A stretch of DNA of 40,883 nucleotides from a virus, in IMG/VR virus record IMGVR_UViG_3300025477_000008, positions 1 to 40,883 of that record; one strand, 5' to 3'. Below the pieces are notes generated by a model. The model saw only the letters and a program-made list of their open reading frames with translations, made no database searches and had not been told where the DNA came from. Position 1 is the first letter of the stretch; every line of letters starts with the position of its first letter. Below, one piece after another: positions 24,478-31,322 of the stretch. The translations under genes and the position numbers were made by a program.

Positions 24478-26388
24478 ATGCCGATCCTGGACATGATGGT
24501 CTCCCGCACCGAGTCGTTCACGTCCTTCACCCCGGAAAGCAGGAGGGGCCGGGAGTGGCTCGCCGACATGTTCGGCCTGGACGAATGGAGGCGCGAGAAC
24601 GGGGGCTCGGAGCTGGTCAAGGCGGAATACACCGACCGAGTCATCGAGGCGATGCGCGAATATGGCCTGACCGTCGCCACGCAGGAGGAGCTGACGACCC
24701 CGGGATGGGCGAAGGAGCACGGGATCACGCACGAGGAGCCCGGTGGGCGGCCCATTGAGGTAGAGGATCAGGGTATTACTCCAGAGGAGGAACTGGAGAT
24801 GATCAGGAAGGGAATCGTGGCCCCGCCCGGAAAGAGGGCGGCGACCCCGCCCCCGGCAGGGCGGTCGCTGTACCCCGAGGGCGATCCAGCGGCCGACGTC
24901 AAGGCCGACCCGTGGGGCATGCTCAGCGAGGTCACGAGCCAGCCCGACGACGACGACGACGAGCCGGGAAGCACGCCGAAAAGGCCGCTGAGGCACACGA
25001 TAGAGCCGGAGATACCAGGGGGGCCATACCACATGACGGGAGCGGAGAAGAAGGCATCCACGGGCCATAACTGCGAGTTCGTGGAGTGGCAGCCCGGGCA
25101 ATGGTATTACGTCCTCGAAGACTATGGCTCCTCCAAGGATGCGTGGGACTGGAGGGAGAACGCCAGGGCATACGGGCCATTCGGTTCCGAGGGGGAGGCA
25201 CACCGGCATCTGGCCGACAACCATCCGAACCCCGGGGGAAGCTCCACCGTCCGCTACAGCCCCGAGCTCGGAAAGGACAAGGTCCTGCAAGAATTGATGT
25301 CCAAGGCCGGGAAGGGCGGCACCAACTTCGTATCCTGGGCATCCAAGAAGGCCAAGGACGCCTACTGCGACGCCTGCGACCGCCCGGAGTCCCAGTGCGT
25401 ATGCAGCCCGTGCCATTGCGACCTGACCAGGACGGCATCCGCAAGGAACAAGCGGGCCACAAGCACCACCTCGCCCGCCTTCACCGAGGCGCTCTGGGAG
25501 GCCAAGACGCAGGCGAGGAAGCTGAACCGCACCGTGGGAGTATTCGAGACGCCGGAGGGGTTCTATGCCAGGGAGGTGAACCTCCGGTCAGACCCGATTG
25601 GCAACATGCTGGCCGTCGCCTATCCCTCGGGCAGGGTCATAAGCCAGGACACGCTGAAGACGGGCGGCGGAAAACCAAGGCCAGCGAATACCAAACCCAT
25701 AGTAGGAGCCGCAAAGGCGGCGGAGGACAACATGGCAAAGAAATCGTCGAGGGAAGCGCTCAGGGAGAAGGTCGCCGAGATGGCCAAGGAAAGAAGGGCC
25801 CGCGAGTACGGCCGGATGAGGGAGGTGGCGGCAAAGGAGCCGAAGAAGGTGGCGGACGCCATCGGGGAGCTTTCCCAGTCCCTCCAGGTCATGGGGAGTT
25901 CCCTGTCCTATCTGAGGGAGAACCTGGACCTTGCGGTGCCCAGGTCCGCCTCACTGAGGGAGCGCATCGCCTCTCGGAAGAAGTACGCCGCCGAGTTCCG
26001 ACGCCTCGCCGAAGAGGACCCGGAGAAGATAGCGGGTGCCATCGTCGAGCTCTACCGCTCGCTGGACGAGATAGCGGCCGGCGTGGAGAACCTGGCGAGC
26101 AACCTGGGGGTCGAGCTGCCGGAGCCCGGAGAGGACGAGGGCCTCCCAGAGGAGGGGGCCGGGACGGAAGGCGGGGCCGCAGAGGAGCCCGAGTACCAGA
26201 AAAAGGAAGGGGAGGATGGACACGAGGGCACCGCAGGCGACGACGGCAATGAAATAAAGGAAATCATCGGCAAGGAAGCCACCGGATCGGCGGGCTTCGT
26301 GACCGACCGCGACCAGAAGGCCGAGCCCAAAGGGGTGGAAAAGGCGGAGATTCCCCAGTCCCAGGGCGAGGCCGCCATCAAGGCCTAG
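24478..26388 (+). CDS. Modular zinc/coiled-coil protein with internal start and tandem repeat
   Basis: 636 residues. Order: helical N-domain; WYYVLEDYGSSKDAWDW...YGPFGSEGEAH..L..NHPNPGG segment (~208-260), a small domain often seen as a separate phage protein; Cys cluster CDACDRPESQCVCSPCHC (~297-314); beta segment with VGVFETPEGFYAREV; then MAKKSSREALREKVAEM at residue 419 (ATG 25732) preceded by GCGGAGGACAAC, an excellent internal ribosome site. Two tandem helical repeats follow (~428-489 and 493-550), then an acidic tail ending VTDRDQKAEPKGVEKAEIP...GEAAIKA. The tail peptide resembles residues 116-135 of the 5916 product. Part of this 3' end is duplicated at 27336-27370. Confidence 0.65.
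   Translation: MPILDMMVSRTESFTSFTPESRRGREWLADMFGLDEWRRENGGSELVKAEYTDRVIEAMREYGLTVATQEELTTPGWAKEHGITHEEPGGRPIEVEDQGITPEEELEMIRKGIVAPPGKRAATPPPAGRSLYPEGDPAADVKADPWGMLSEVTSQPDDDDDEPGSTPKRPLRHTIEPEIPGGPYHMTGAEKKASTGHNCEFVEWQPGQWYYVLEDYGSSKDAWDWRENARAYGPFGSEGEAHRHLADNHPNPGGSSTVRYSPELGKDKVLQELMSKAGKGGTNFVSWASKKAKDAYCDACDRPESQCVCSPCHCDLTRTASARNKRATSTTSPAFTEALWEAKTQARKLNRTVGVFETPEGFYAREVNLRSDPIGNMLAVAYPSGRVISQDTLKTGGGKPRPANTKPIVGAAKAAEDNMAKKSSREALREKVAEMAKERRAREYGRMREVAAKEPKKVADAIGELSQSLQVMGSSLSYLRENLDLAVPRSASLRERIASRKKYAAEFRRLAEEDPEKIAGAIVELYRSLDEIAAGVENLASNLGVELPEPGEDEGLPEEGAGTEGGAAEEPEYQKKEGEDGHEGTAGDDGNEIKEIIGKEATGSAGFVTDRDQKAEPKGVEKAEIPQSQGEAAIKA
25732..26388 (+). CDS. Putative internal in-frame product with tandem helical repeats
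   Basis: In-frame ATG 25732 follows GGAGGACAAC, stronger than the signal at the parent start (GGGGAGATAGC). The 218-residue product would hold the two helical repeats and the acidic tail only. Internal translation is inferred from sequence signals; a gene fusion that kept the old ribosome site is an equally good origin. Confidence 0.5.
   Translation: MAKKSSREALREKVAEMAKERRAREYGRMREVAAKEPKKVADAIGELSQSLQVMGSSLSYLRENLDLAVPRSASLRERIASRKKYAAEFRRLAEEDPEKIAGAIVELYRSLDEIAAGVENLASNLGVELPEPGEDEGLPEEGAGTEGGAAEEPEYQKKEGEDGHEGTAGDDGNEIKEIIGKEATGSAGFVTDRDQKAEPKGVEKAEIPQSQGEAAIKA
25759..26127 (+). repeat. Tandem duplicated helical module in the 24478-26388 protein
   Basis: Unit 1 runs from LREKVAEMAKERRA to NLDLAVP and unit 2 from LRERIASRKKYAAE to NLGVELP. 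The cores VAAKEPKKVADAIGELSQSL and LAEEDPEKIAGAIVELYRSL align without gaps, and the continuation LRENLDLAVP / LASNLGVELP extends the match. DNA identity is lower, so this is an old duplication. Confidence 0.75.
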
Positions 26389-26403
26389 TACGGAAACGAG
26401 GCT

Positions 26404-26715
26404 CTATTTGAGTCCGTCCTCGACCCGGGAAAGAAGCAGTCTTTTGTATTTGTTGCAGAGGTGCGTGGTGATGAAAGTGCCTCCGACCTTGATGTAGTCC
26501 TCTGGTGCCGAAGGCCATGTTTGTTGAAATTCCTCAAGGCTGGAGAAGATTCCGGTGACCTTGCCCGCCAAGTTGAGCAGCCCGCCCGGTTTCTTTTCGT
26601 CAAGCTTCCTTAGCTCAGTTTCCCAAGCCCTGGTATAGGGTGCGCCACGGGCTTCGGTCTCTTCGGCCTTCCGTTCCTCGCGTGCTTTCGGTTCTTCGTT
26701 TTCGACGAACGTCAT
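26404..26715 (-). CDS. Small leftward protein, possibly N-terminally incomplete
   Basis: 103 residues from ATG 26715 (MTFVENEEPKAREERKAEE ... LLLSRVEDGLK), charged and helical with a GGLLNLAGKVTGIFSSL segment. In the same frame, plausible protein continues upstream to 26820 (LKNPSEWVVYTPDASDS, PCFAYSWDAYM) with no ATG, GTG or TTG before the preceding TAA. Either an unusual start such as ATC is used, or the 5' end was lost. It lies in a block of lower GC than its neighbours, leftward, behind gene 26821-27270. No family recognised. Confidence 0.5.
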   Translation of the reverse strand: MTFVENEEPKAREERKAEETEARGAPYTRAWETELRKLDEKKPGGLLNLAGKVTGIFSSLEEFQQTWPSAPEDYIKVGGTFITTHLCNKYKRLLLSRVEDGLK

Positions 26716-26820
26716 GTAGGCGTCCCACGAGTAAGCGAAGCATGGGGTCGAGTCCGAAGCATCGGGCGTGTATACAACCCACTCGGAGGGATTCTTGAGG
26801 ATTTCAAGGATGGGATAAGT

Positions 26821-27270
26821 TTATGATTTTGCGGTATTTATGAATTCTACTACTTCAGGATCATGAGAAACCGATTCTATGAAGGCGATCATGCACAGAT
26901 CGCAGTAGAGGACGGGCACTGGGTCCACACATGGGCGAGCAAGCTTGGCGGGCCTGCCGCAAACCGTGCCATCGGCCCTGACGTTCTTGCACCAGCCCCC
27001 GTAAGCATAGAATGCATACTCGTAGCCACGGTAATGCTTTTCTACATATTCGTAGAGAAGGCGGCCTCGTTCGGTATGTTCTTCGCAGAAGAAAGCATAG
27101 CCATCGGGGGAACAAGCAATGCTCGTTGGCTCTTTACCGCATCCGCAGCGAGCCGCAGAATGGAAGCACCCAGCGCACAGTGGGGCCGGGGGGTTGCTTC
27201 GACACATATGTGGGATGGAATAGGCGGGCGTTCCTCCACAGAGGACACAGACAATCGGTTGTTTGATCAT
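26821..27270 (-). CDS. Cysteine-rich zinc-binding protein, unknown
   Basis: 149 residues with many paired Cys/His: CVLCGG (N-terminus), CAGCFHSAARCGCGK (~34-48), FFCEEHTE (~60-67), CKNVRADGTVCGRPAKLARPC (~93-113) and YCDLCM (~121). The layout suggests two or three zinc sites, one recalling CxxC...GxxCGxxA modules of small phage proteins. Base composition is lower in GC than the surrounding virion genes. TATACT lies just upstream on the leftward strand (about 27286-27291). With 26404-26715 it forms a leftward pair inserted between rightward genes. Confidence 0.6.
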   Translation of the reverse strand: MIKQPIVCVLCGGTPAYSIPHMCRSNPPAPLCAGCFHSAARCGCGKEPTSIACSPDGYAFFCEEHTERGRLLYEYVEKHYRGYEYAFYAYGGWCKNVRADGTVCGRPAKLARPCVDPVPVLYCDLCMIAFIESVSHDPEVVEFINTAKS

Positions 27271-27335
27271 TTTTGATTTCCGGTAGTAGTATACCCAATG
27301 TTGAGGAAAAAATGGAAGGTTTTAATAATGCTCAT

Positions 27336-27370
27336 GGGCTTCGTGACCGACCGGGGCGAGGCCGCCATCA
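27336..27370 (+). repeat. Scrambled partial copy of the 3' end of gene 24478-26388
   Basis: GGGCTTCGTGACCGACCG (27336-27353) is identical to 26292-26309, and the next 17 bases GGGCGAGGCCGCCATCA (27354-27370) are identical to 26364-26380. In the gene these blocks are separated by 54 bases; here they are fused. A short frame from ATG 27328 would read MLMGFVTDRGEAAIRTS. The copy marks the right edge of the leftward insert 26389-27335 and suggests recombination created that boundary. Confidence 0.75.
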
Positions 27371-27456
27371 GGACATCATAGCCGATCCGCCCGGCCCCCT
27401 TGCAACCCCACGGGGCCGGGCACCATCAAACCACCGAGATTGCACGGAGGCAACCC

Positions 27457-28179
27457 ATGAAGAGATTCGTAGCTGTACTGACGGCGCTGCTCGTTTCCGC
27501 CGTTCCCCTGCCCGCCCAGCGCAACGCTGGGCGAGGCTCGTCTGCGCCCGCTTCCGCCCCGCGTTCGTCGGGCACCCACTATTCGTCCGGGGGGCGTTCC
27601 GCCCCCGCCCCGTCCCGCAATTACGCCCCCTCCCGTAATTATGCCCCGCCCCGCAACTATGCCCGGCTCGGCGGCCAGGCCCGCGGCATTTCCCCGGCCC
27701 GCTACGCCGCCCGGTTCGGCCCGGCGCACCCATTCCGCCCCTGGCATGGCGTCCGTCCCGGCCCATGGGGGCACGGATGGGGGCATGGCTGGGGACATCC
27801 GTGGTTCTGGTACGGCGGGCTCTACTGGGGGTTCGCCTTCTGGCCCTACGAGGTCGGGCCTTACTTCTGGGGATATGACGACCCAATCTACATCGTGGTG
27901 GAGGACGGGAACTACTACGCCTGCGATACGCTGCATCCCGACCAGAAGGTGGGCGTCGCGCCCGGGCAGGGCGAGGGCACCGGCTGGGTCAGGATAGAGG
28001 ACAAGGCATACGGCGACCCCGTCTACATCGACGGGGGGCTGGCCGGGCAGACCGGGGACCTGAAGGAGTTCAGGCTGCCCGCCGGGCCGCATACCATAGA
28101 GGTCAAGGGAAAGAGGTACCTCGGGGAGGACGTCACGGTCGTCGCCGACCACGTGCTCGTGGTCGAGGTGCCGGACTAG
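27457..28179 (+). CDS. Secreted Gly/Tyr/Trp-rich protein with PEGA-like domain
   Basis: 240 residues. A clear signal peptide (MKRFVAVLTALLVSAVPLPA, likely cut after PAQ) precedes a Ser/Arg/Asn/Tyr low-complexity region (SRNYAPSRNYAPPRNYA), a Gly/His/Trp stretch (WGHGWGHGWGHPWFWYGGLY) and a C-terminal beta domain: DPVYIDGGLAGQTGDLKEF, LPAGPHTIEVKGKRYL. This matches the PEGA pattern of cell-surface beta domains. Similar secreted proteins are common in Acidobacteriota and some other Gram-negative groups, so this is probably a host-derived moron acting in the envelope after infection. ATG 27457 follows CACGGAGGCAACC. Confidence 0.65.
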   Translation: MKRFVAVLTALLVSAVPLPAQRNAGRGSSAPASAPRSSGTHYSSGGRSAPAPSRNYAPSRNYAPPRNYARLGGQARGISPARYAARFGPAHPFRPWHGVRPGPWGHGWGHGWGHPWFWYGGLYWGFAFWPYEVGPYFWGYDDPIYIVVEDGNYYACDTLHPDQKVGVAPGQGEGTGWVRIEDKAYGDPVYIDGGLAGQTGDLKEFRLPAGPHTIEVKGKRYLGEDVTVVADHVLVVEVPD

Positions 28180-28189
28180 GCATTGAGGC

Positions 28190-28480
28190 CTAGAAGCAAA
28201 GCTTCCCGAACTTCGTGGTGCGGCGCGCTTTCCGCTTCTTCTTCCCGTGGCACTCCCGCTTGGTGAGGGGGCGCATCCAGCCTTCCGGCAGCCATGACGT
28301 GCCGAACCCGAGGTCGTATTCGTAGGTGAGCTTCTCCGGCAATACCAGTTCCCTTACCCCACAAACCTTGTAGAAGTGCCCGCTGTCGACCCGCTTCGGG
28401 GGTAACGTCATGCTTGGGCCGGGCGCGTAGGTCAGTTCCGCCACGACCTGTTTGAGTCCGTACTTTGGCTTCCTCTTCAT
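28190..28480 (-). CDS. Small basic protein, unknown
   Basis: 96 residues starting MKRKPKYGLKQVVAELTYAP and ending in a very basic tail KKKRKARRTTKFGKLCF. ATG 28480 follows TGGAGGAATGCCG; upstream codons are leader. The last gene of the leftward unit headed by the promoter at 29536-29572; it converges with the PEGA protein gene, 10 bases apart. The basic tail suggests nucleic-acid binding, but no family is recognised. Confidence 0.55.
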   Translation of the reverse strand: MKRKPKYGLKQVVAELTYAPGPSMTLPPKRVDSGHFYKVCGVRELVLPEKLTYEYDLGFGTSWLPEGWMRPLTKRECHGKKKRKARRTTKFGKLCF

Positions 28481-28511
28481 CGGCATTCCTCCATTTAAGG
28501 ATTTTTTCCAC

Positions 28512-28877
28512 TTAGTATTCGTCTTCTTCCCTGGGGCACGGATCCTTGTGCTCCTTGCTTCCACAGTTCAGGCATGCGCCTTCCTTCTTTCGCTTTGCCG
28601 TGACCATGCTGTTTTGCGTTGGCTGACGCCTGATTTTCGGCAAAACCACCTCGTACAGGTCGTCGATGTCGTTAAGCTGATGGGAGACTACTACATCGCA
28701 AGGAGATGCGAGCGTCAGGCCAAACCACTCTCGGTGAAACTTACCCAGGCTCCACCCGAAAATCGTGTGGGCGAGGTAAGTCTTCTTGAAGTTGATGATG
28801 GGGTTCTCCGACGTTCCGTCCAGCCTAATGCGCTTTGATTCAATCCTATCCTGCACTAGCTTCTTCTGGAGTCGCAT
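28512..28877 (-). CDS. Protein with C-terminal zinc knuckle-like motif
   Basis: 121 residues. N-terminus MRLQKKLVQDRIESKRIRLD; middle segment IFGWSLGKFHREWFGLTLAS; C-terminus ACLNCGSKEHKDPCPREE, a CxxCx4Hx3C arrangement like a retroviral zinc knuckle (usually CxxCx4Hx4C). ATG 28877 follows AAAAGGAGAGAGCAA and lies inside the end of the upstream gene (32-base overlap), pointing to translational coupling. Base composition is lower in GC than most of the block. Confidence 0.6.
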   Translation of the reverse strand: MRLQKKLVQDRIESKRIRLDGTSENPIINFKKTYLAHTIFGWSLGKFHREWFGLTLASPCDVVVSHQLNDIDDLYEVVLPKIRRQPTQNSMVTAKRKKEGACLNCGSKEHKDPCPREEDEY

Positions 28878-29253
28878 TTGCTCTCTCCTTTTTCTCATCC
28901 CCAGCATCATGTATTGCTCCGAGCCATCCGGTGGTCTGCCCAGCAATCCGAAAGGCTTCTTTTTCTTTCATTTCCTTGATCTCCTGGCGGGTGGCCCGAC
29001 GCTGGCTTCCGAGCGTCGTCCGTACCATCACAGGCTTGTCCTTGCGCCAGTGCTTCACGTTGTTGGCGTAGAACCTCTCCGGCCGGTTGTTGTTCCACGA
29101 GGCAACGACGTAGTCGCTCGCCGGGGGCTCCGCGAGGTGCACCTTGATGATCCTCACCGAGAATACGTCGGTGGACTTCATCATGGTGTGGCCCATCCTG
29201 CGGCGCATCGTCATCCATACCACTTGTTCCGGCTTGAGGTCCTTGATCTTCAT
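28846..29253 (-). CDS. Small protein of the leftward accessory block, unknown
   Basis: 135 residues starting MKIKDLKPEQVVWMTMRRRM. The central part DYVVASWNNNRPERFYANNV, followed by a charged helical end, suggests a small beta domain plus helix. ATG 29253 is preferred over the ATG at 29280 because AAAGGGACG precedes it. It overlaps the next gene by 32 bases. No family recognised. Confidence 0.6.
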   Translation of the reverse strand: MKIKDLKPEQVVWMTMRRRMGHTMMKSTDVFSVRIIKVHLAEPPASDYVVASWNNNRPERFYANNVKHWRKDKPVMVRTTLGSQRRATRQEIKEMKEKEAFRIAGQTTGWLGAIHDAGDEKKERANATPEEASAG

Positions 29254-29281
29254 CGTCCCTTTCCTTTGCCTGCGGCGCACG

Positions 29282-29515
29282 TCAGGACGTGCGCTCGCGA
29301 TGGGTGATTATGACCGTCACGGGGCCCGCCTTGCACTTCCCGTTCTTGTTCCTCGCCGCCCTGGCAGCCATGTAGTTCAGGTCGTCCCGGCTGACCAGGA
29401 CGTCGAACACCAGGAGTTCCTTCCCATCGGGGACCGTCTCGTAGCTGTCGCCCTCGGCTCGCTTCCTGAATTCCCTTACCGCCCGCAATCCCGCGTATAC
29501 CCTCGTCTGTTTCAT
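29282..29515 (-). CDS. Small protein, unknown (first gene after repeated promoter)
   Basis: 77 residues: MKQTRVYAGLRAVREFRKRA, LLVFDVLVSRDDLNYMAARA, PVTVIITHRERTS. It is compact and lacks low-complexity sequence. GGAAAAGGAC precedes ATG 29515, and the -10 of the promoter copy at 29536 is 21 bases upstream, so the 5' leader is very short. First gene of a unit with 28846, 28512 and 28190. Confidence 0.6.
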   Translation of the reverse strand: MKQTRVYAGLRAVREFRKRAEGDSYETVPDGKELLVFDVLVSRDDLNYMAARAARNKNGKCKAGPVTVIITHRERTS

Positions 29516-29535
29516 GTCCTTTTCCTTCCATCATC

Positions 29536-29572
29536 ATTATACATCGGGATACATCAAATTTCTAGGGATTCC
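29536..29572 (-). promoter_or_regulatory. Repeated leftward promoter, copy 5
   Basis: Read leftward: GGAATCCCTAGAAA, 17 bases TTTGATGTATCCCGATG, then TATAAT. The upstream element CCCTAGAAA is shared by all copies. The spacer contains GATGTATC, and GATGTATA recurs 10 bases later over the -10 box. The TAG of the upstream gene 29562-29789 lies inside CCCTAG. The transcript would start about 14 bases before the ribosome site of gene 29282-29515. Confidence 0.8.
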
Positions 29573-29789
29573 TCAGCCCTTCTGGCAGCACCACGGCCCA
29601 TTTCCACACGTACCACAGGAGGCTCCATATCTCGTCCATCAGGGCCTTGGCCTCCTTGTCATAGGTCAGGCACAGCGTGACGGCGCTGTCGATGAGCGCA
29701 AGCGACATTATGAGCGCCATCGCCACCCGCAGCGGCATGCCCATGAGCCACCACGTTTCCTGGACGAGCTTGTCGAGGAAGTCCCGCAT
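29562..29789 (-). CDS. Small membrane protein
   Basis: 75 residues with one long hydrophobic stretch (MGMPLRVAMALIMSLALIDSAVTL, too long for one plain helix, residues ~16-41) and a second aromatic one (IWSLLWYVWKWAVVL, ~54-68). Size and two possible membrane segments resemble a holin or a small inner-membrane effector; no lysis genes are adjacent, so neither can be chosen. Its stop codon lies in promoter copy 5. The start ATG 29789 has AGATGCGGG upstream. Confidence 0.6.
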   Translation of the reverse strand: MRDFLDKLVQETWWLMGMPLRVAMALIMSLALIDSAVTLCLTYDKEAKALMDEIWSLLWYVWKWAVVLPEGLRNP

Positions 29790-29798
29790 CTTCCGTCC

Positions 29799-30020
29799 CT
29801 ATCCGGCGCTGGCTCTCCCCAGGTTTCTGGCGAGCTGGTCGGTCCTGGCCCTGCTGGTCTCCAGTTGCTCCCTCATCCCCGCATGCTTTTTCCCGAGCTC
29901 GTCCGTCCATCCCGGGTAGGCGTCGAAGTCCTCCTTGGTCAAGCATTCCCTGCATGCCATGCCGTGCGTCGTCACGTACTTGTCAACCCCCTGGTGGGGG
30001 CATTCCCCTTCCGTTACCAT
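29799..30020 (-). CDS. Small protein with Cys/His N-terminus
   Basis: 73 residues: MVTEGECPHQGVDKYVTTHG, MACRECLTKEDFD, then a helical end (KKHAGMREQLETSRARTDQL). Cys7, His9, His19, Cys23 and Cys26 could bind one zinc. GGGAGGACGAC precedes ATG 30020. It ends nine bases before the small membrane gene. Function unknown. Confidence 0.6.
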   Translation of the reverse strand: MVTEGECPHQGVDKYVTTHGMACRECLTKEDFDAYPGWTDELGKKHAGMREQLETSRARTDQLARNLGRASAG

Positions 30021-30033
30021 GTCGTCCTCCCGT

Positions 30034-30435
30034 TCAGATTTCCTCTACGACCGTCCTCGTCGTGGATTCCTCCACCCTCACTATGCGCATGCGGCGGGAA
30101 AGCTTCCTGCATCTGGCAATCTCTTTCCTGTTGAGCCGCTTCAGCTCCTGGGGGGATCCCTTCAGGTCGATCCCCCACCACATTCCTTCGTCGTCCATCA
30201 TCTCCAGGGAGAAATGCGTCTTCGTGAGTGCAGGTACGTTCCTGGAGGCCTGCTCCAGGTCGTGCCTGGCCTTGGCGGCGCATAGGAACTTGGCGTTCGC
30301 CTCCCTGTCCGGCCCCGTGCATACGGCGACGAGGGGCATGTCCTTCGGCCCGGCCTTGGCGATGACGACGACCTGGGCCTCGTCGAACCTTTTCCATTCC
30401 CACTTCCCGGACGTGGGCATATCTTTTGCTGCCAT
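30034..30435 (-). CDS. Small protein of the leftward block, unknown
   Basis: 133 residues starting MAAKDMPTSGKWEWKRFDEA. Central strands AQVVVIAKAG and MPLVAVCTGPDREANAKFLC, end MRIVRVEESTTRTVVEEI. ATG 30435 follows CGGGAGGACCACG; the longer upstream frame overlaps the preceding gene in another frame and is rejected. Single Cys residues only, no zinc pattern. Fourth gene of the unit headed at 31804. Confidence 0.6.
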   Translation of the reverse strand: MAAKDMPTSGKWEWKRFDEAQVVVIAKAGPKDMPLVAVCTGPDREANAKFLCAAKARHDLEQASRNVPALTKTHFSLEMMDDEGMWWGIDLKGSPQELKRLNRKEIARCRKLSRRMRIVRVEESTTRTVVEEI

Positions 30436-30455
30436 CGTGGTCCTCCCGGAACTCG

Positions 30456-30800
30456 CTATTCCTTCACTTCCAGCATCCCCCTGCTGATTTGCAGGGCAAT
30501 CACCCATACCAGCCTGTCCGTGAGGCCGTCGCTGCCCGTGGTCAGGGTGAACCCGCGCTGCGCGTTCCCCATGCTGTTGCACCCGGGCTTGGCGACGATC
30601 TTGTAGAAAGCCGCGGGGTAGCGGCACTCGACGATTTCGACCGCGTGACCGTCCGCACCTCCCTTGGGGATTCTCGCCACGACGTAGTCCTTCGCGTGCT
30701 CGAACTCCTTCGGGGGCTTGTAGTGCTTGTCCTTCAGGTCCTGCCCCGCCTTATACGGGGCGCTTTGCCCGAATACTAAGGTGACGTCGATTTCGCTCAT
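30456..30800 (-). CDS. Small protein of the leftward block, unknown
   Basis: 114 residues from MSEIDVTLVFGQSAPYKAGQ. Contains DYVVARIPKGGADGHAVEIV and an end LTDRLVWVIALQISRGMLEV. ATG 30800 follows ACGGAGAAAAAGCC; an alternative ATG at 30821 would overlap the stop of the upstream gene and lacks a ribosome site. No family recognised. Confidence 0.6.
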   Translation of the reverse strand: MSEIDVTLVFGQSAPYKAGQDLKDKHYKPPKEFEHAKDYVVARIPKGGADGHAVEIVECRYPAAFYKIVAKPGCNSMGNAQRGFTLTTGSDGLTDRLVWVIALQISRGMLEVKE

Positions 30801-30817
30801 GGCTTTTTCTCCGTTCG

Positions 30818-31321
30818 TCATATGAATAGCGGCTTTTCTTCCTCGGTGAACTCCAGGCCCGCCTTCTCGGCAATCTCCCGGATCAGGCACAGCTCCACGC
30901 CGCAGTCGGGCACGTCGTTCTCCCTGTGGTGGCGTACGAGGTTGAGCAGGCTCTGCTTGGCGGACTGCCAGCGCTGGGCTGCCCGCCTTTTCTCGTCCTT
31001 CTTTTTCTCCTCTTCCCTGCGTTCCTTTTTCTCCCATGCCACGAACGCCTCATGGGCCTCGGCGACGATCCCTTGCGCCGCCGCCAGCCGCGTCGGGTAC
31101 GCCTCCTCGCGCCACGGGACGGGCTTTCCTTCCTCGACCGCCGACATCCACAGCGCCTTCCATCCGTCCGGGAACTTCTTGAGGTATATTCCGAACACGG
31201 AATGCCCGTCGGGCATGTCGGTGTCCGTCCTGACCAGGGCCTCCCAGTCCACCAGTTGCCTCATGCCGAACTGGGGCTTTTCCACCACGCCGAGCTGGAC
31301 TACCTTTGGGTAGGTTCCCAT
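30818..31321 (-). CDS. Charged helical protein, unknown
   Basis: 167 residues. N-terminal half is mixed (KPQFGMRQLVDWEALVRTD, GIYLKKFPDGWKALWMSAVE); the second half has a Lys/Glu coiled coil (EKKERREEEKKKDEKRRAAQ) and an end CLIREIAEKAGLEFTEEEKP. The start overlaps the stop region of 31323-31784 (two bases apart), with GAGGTG upstream. It may be a host-modulating early protein, but no family is recognised. Confidence 0.6.
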   Translation of the reverse strand: MGTYPKVVQLGVVEKPQFGMRQLVDWEALVRTDTDMPDGHSVFGIYLKKFPDGWKALWMSAVEEGKPVPWREEAYPTRLAAAQGIVAEAHEAFVAWEKKERREEEKKKDEKRRAAQRWQSAKQSLLNLVRHHRENDVPDCGVELCLIREIAEKAGLEFTEEEKPLFI

Positions 31322-31322
31322 G

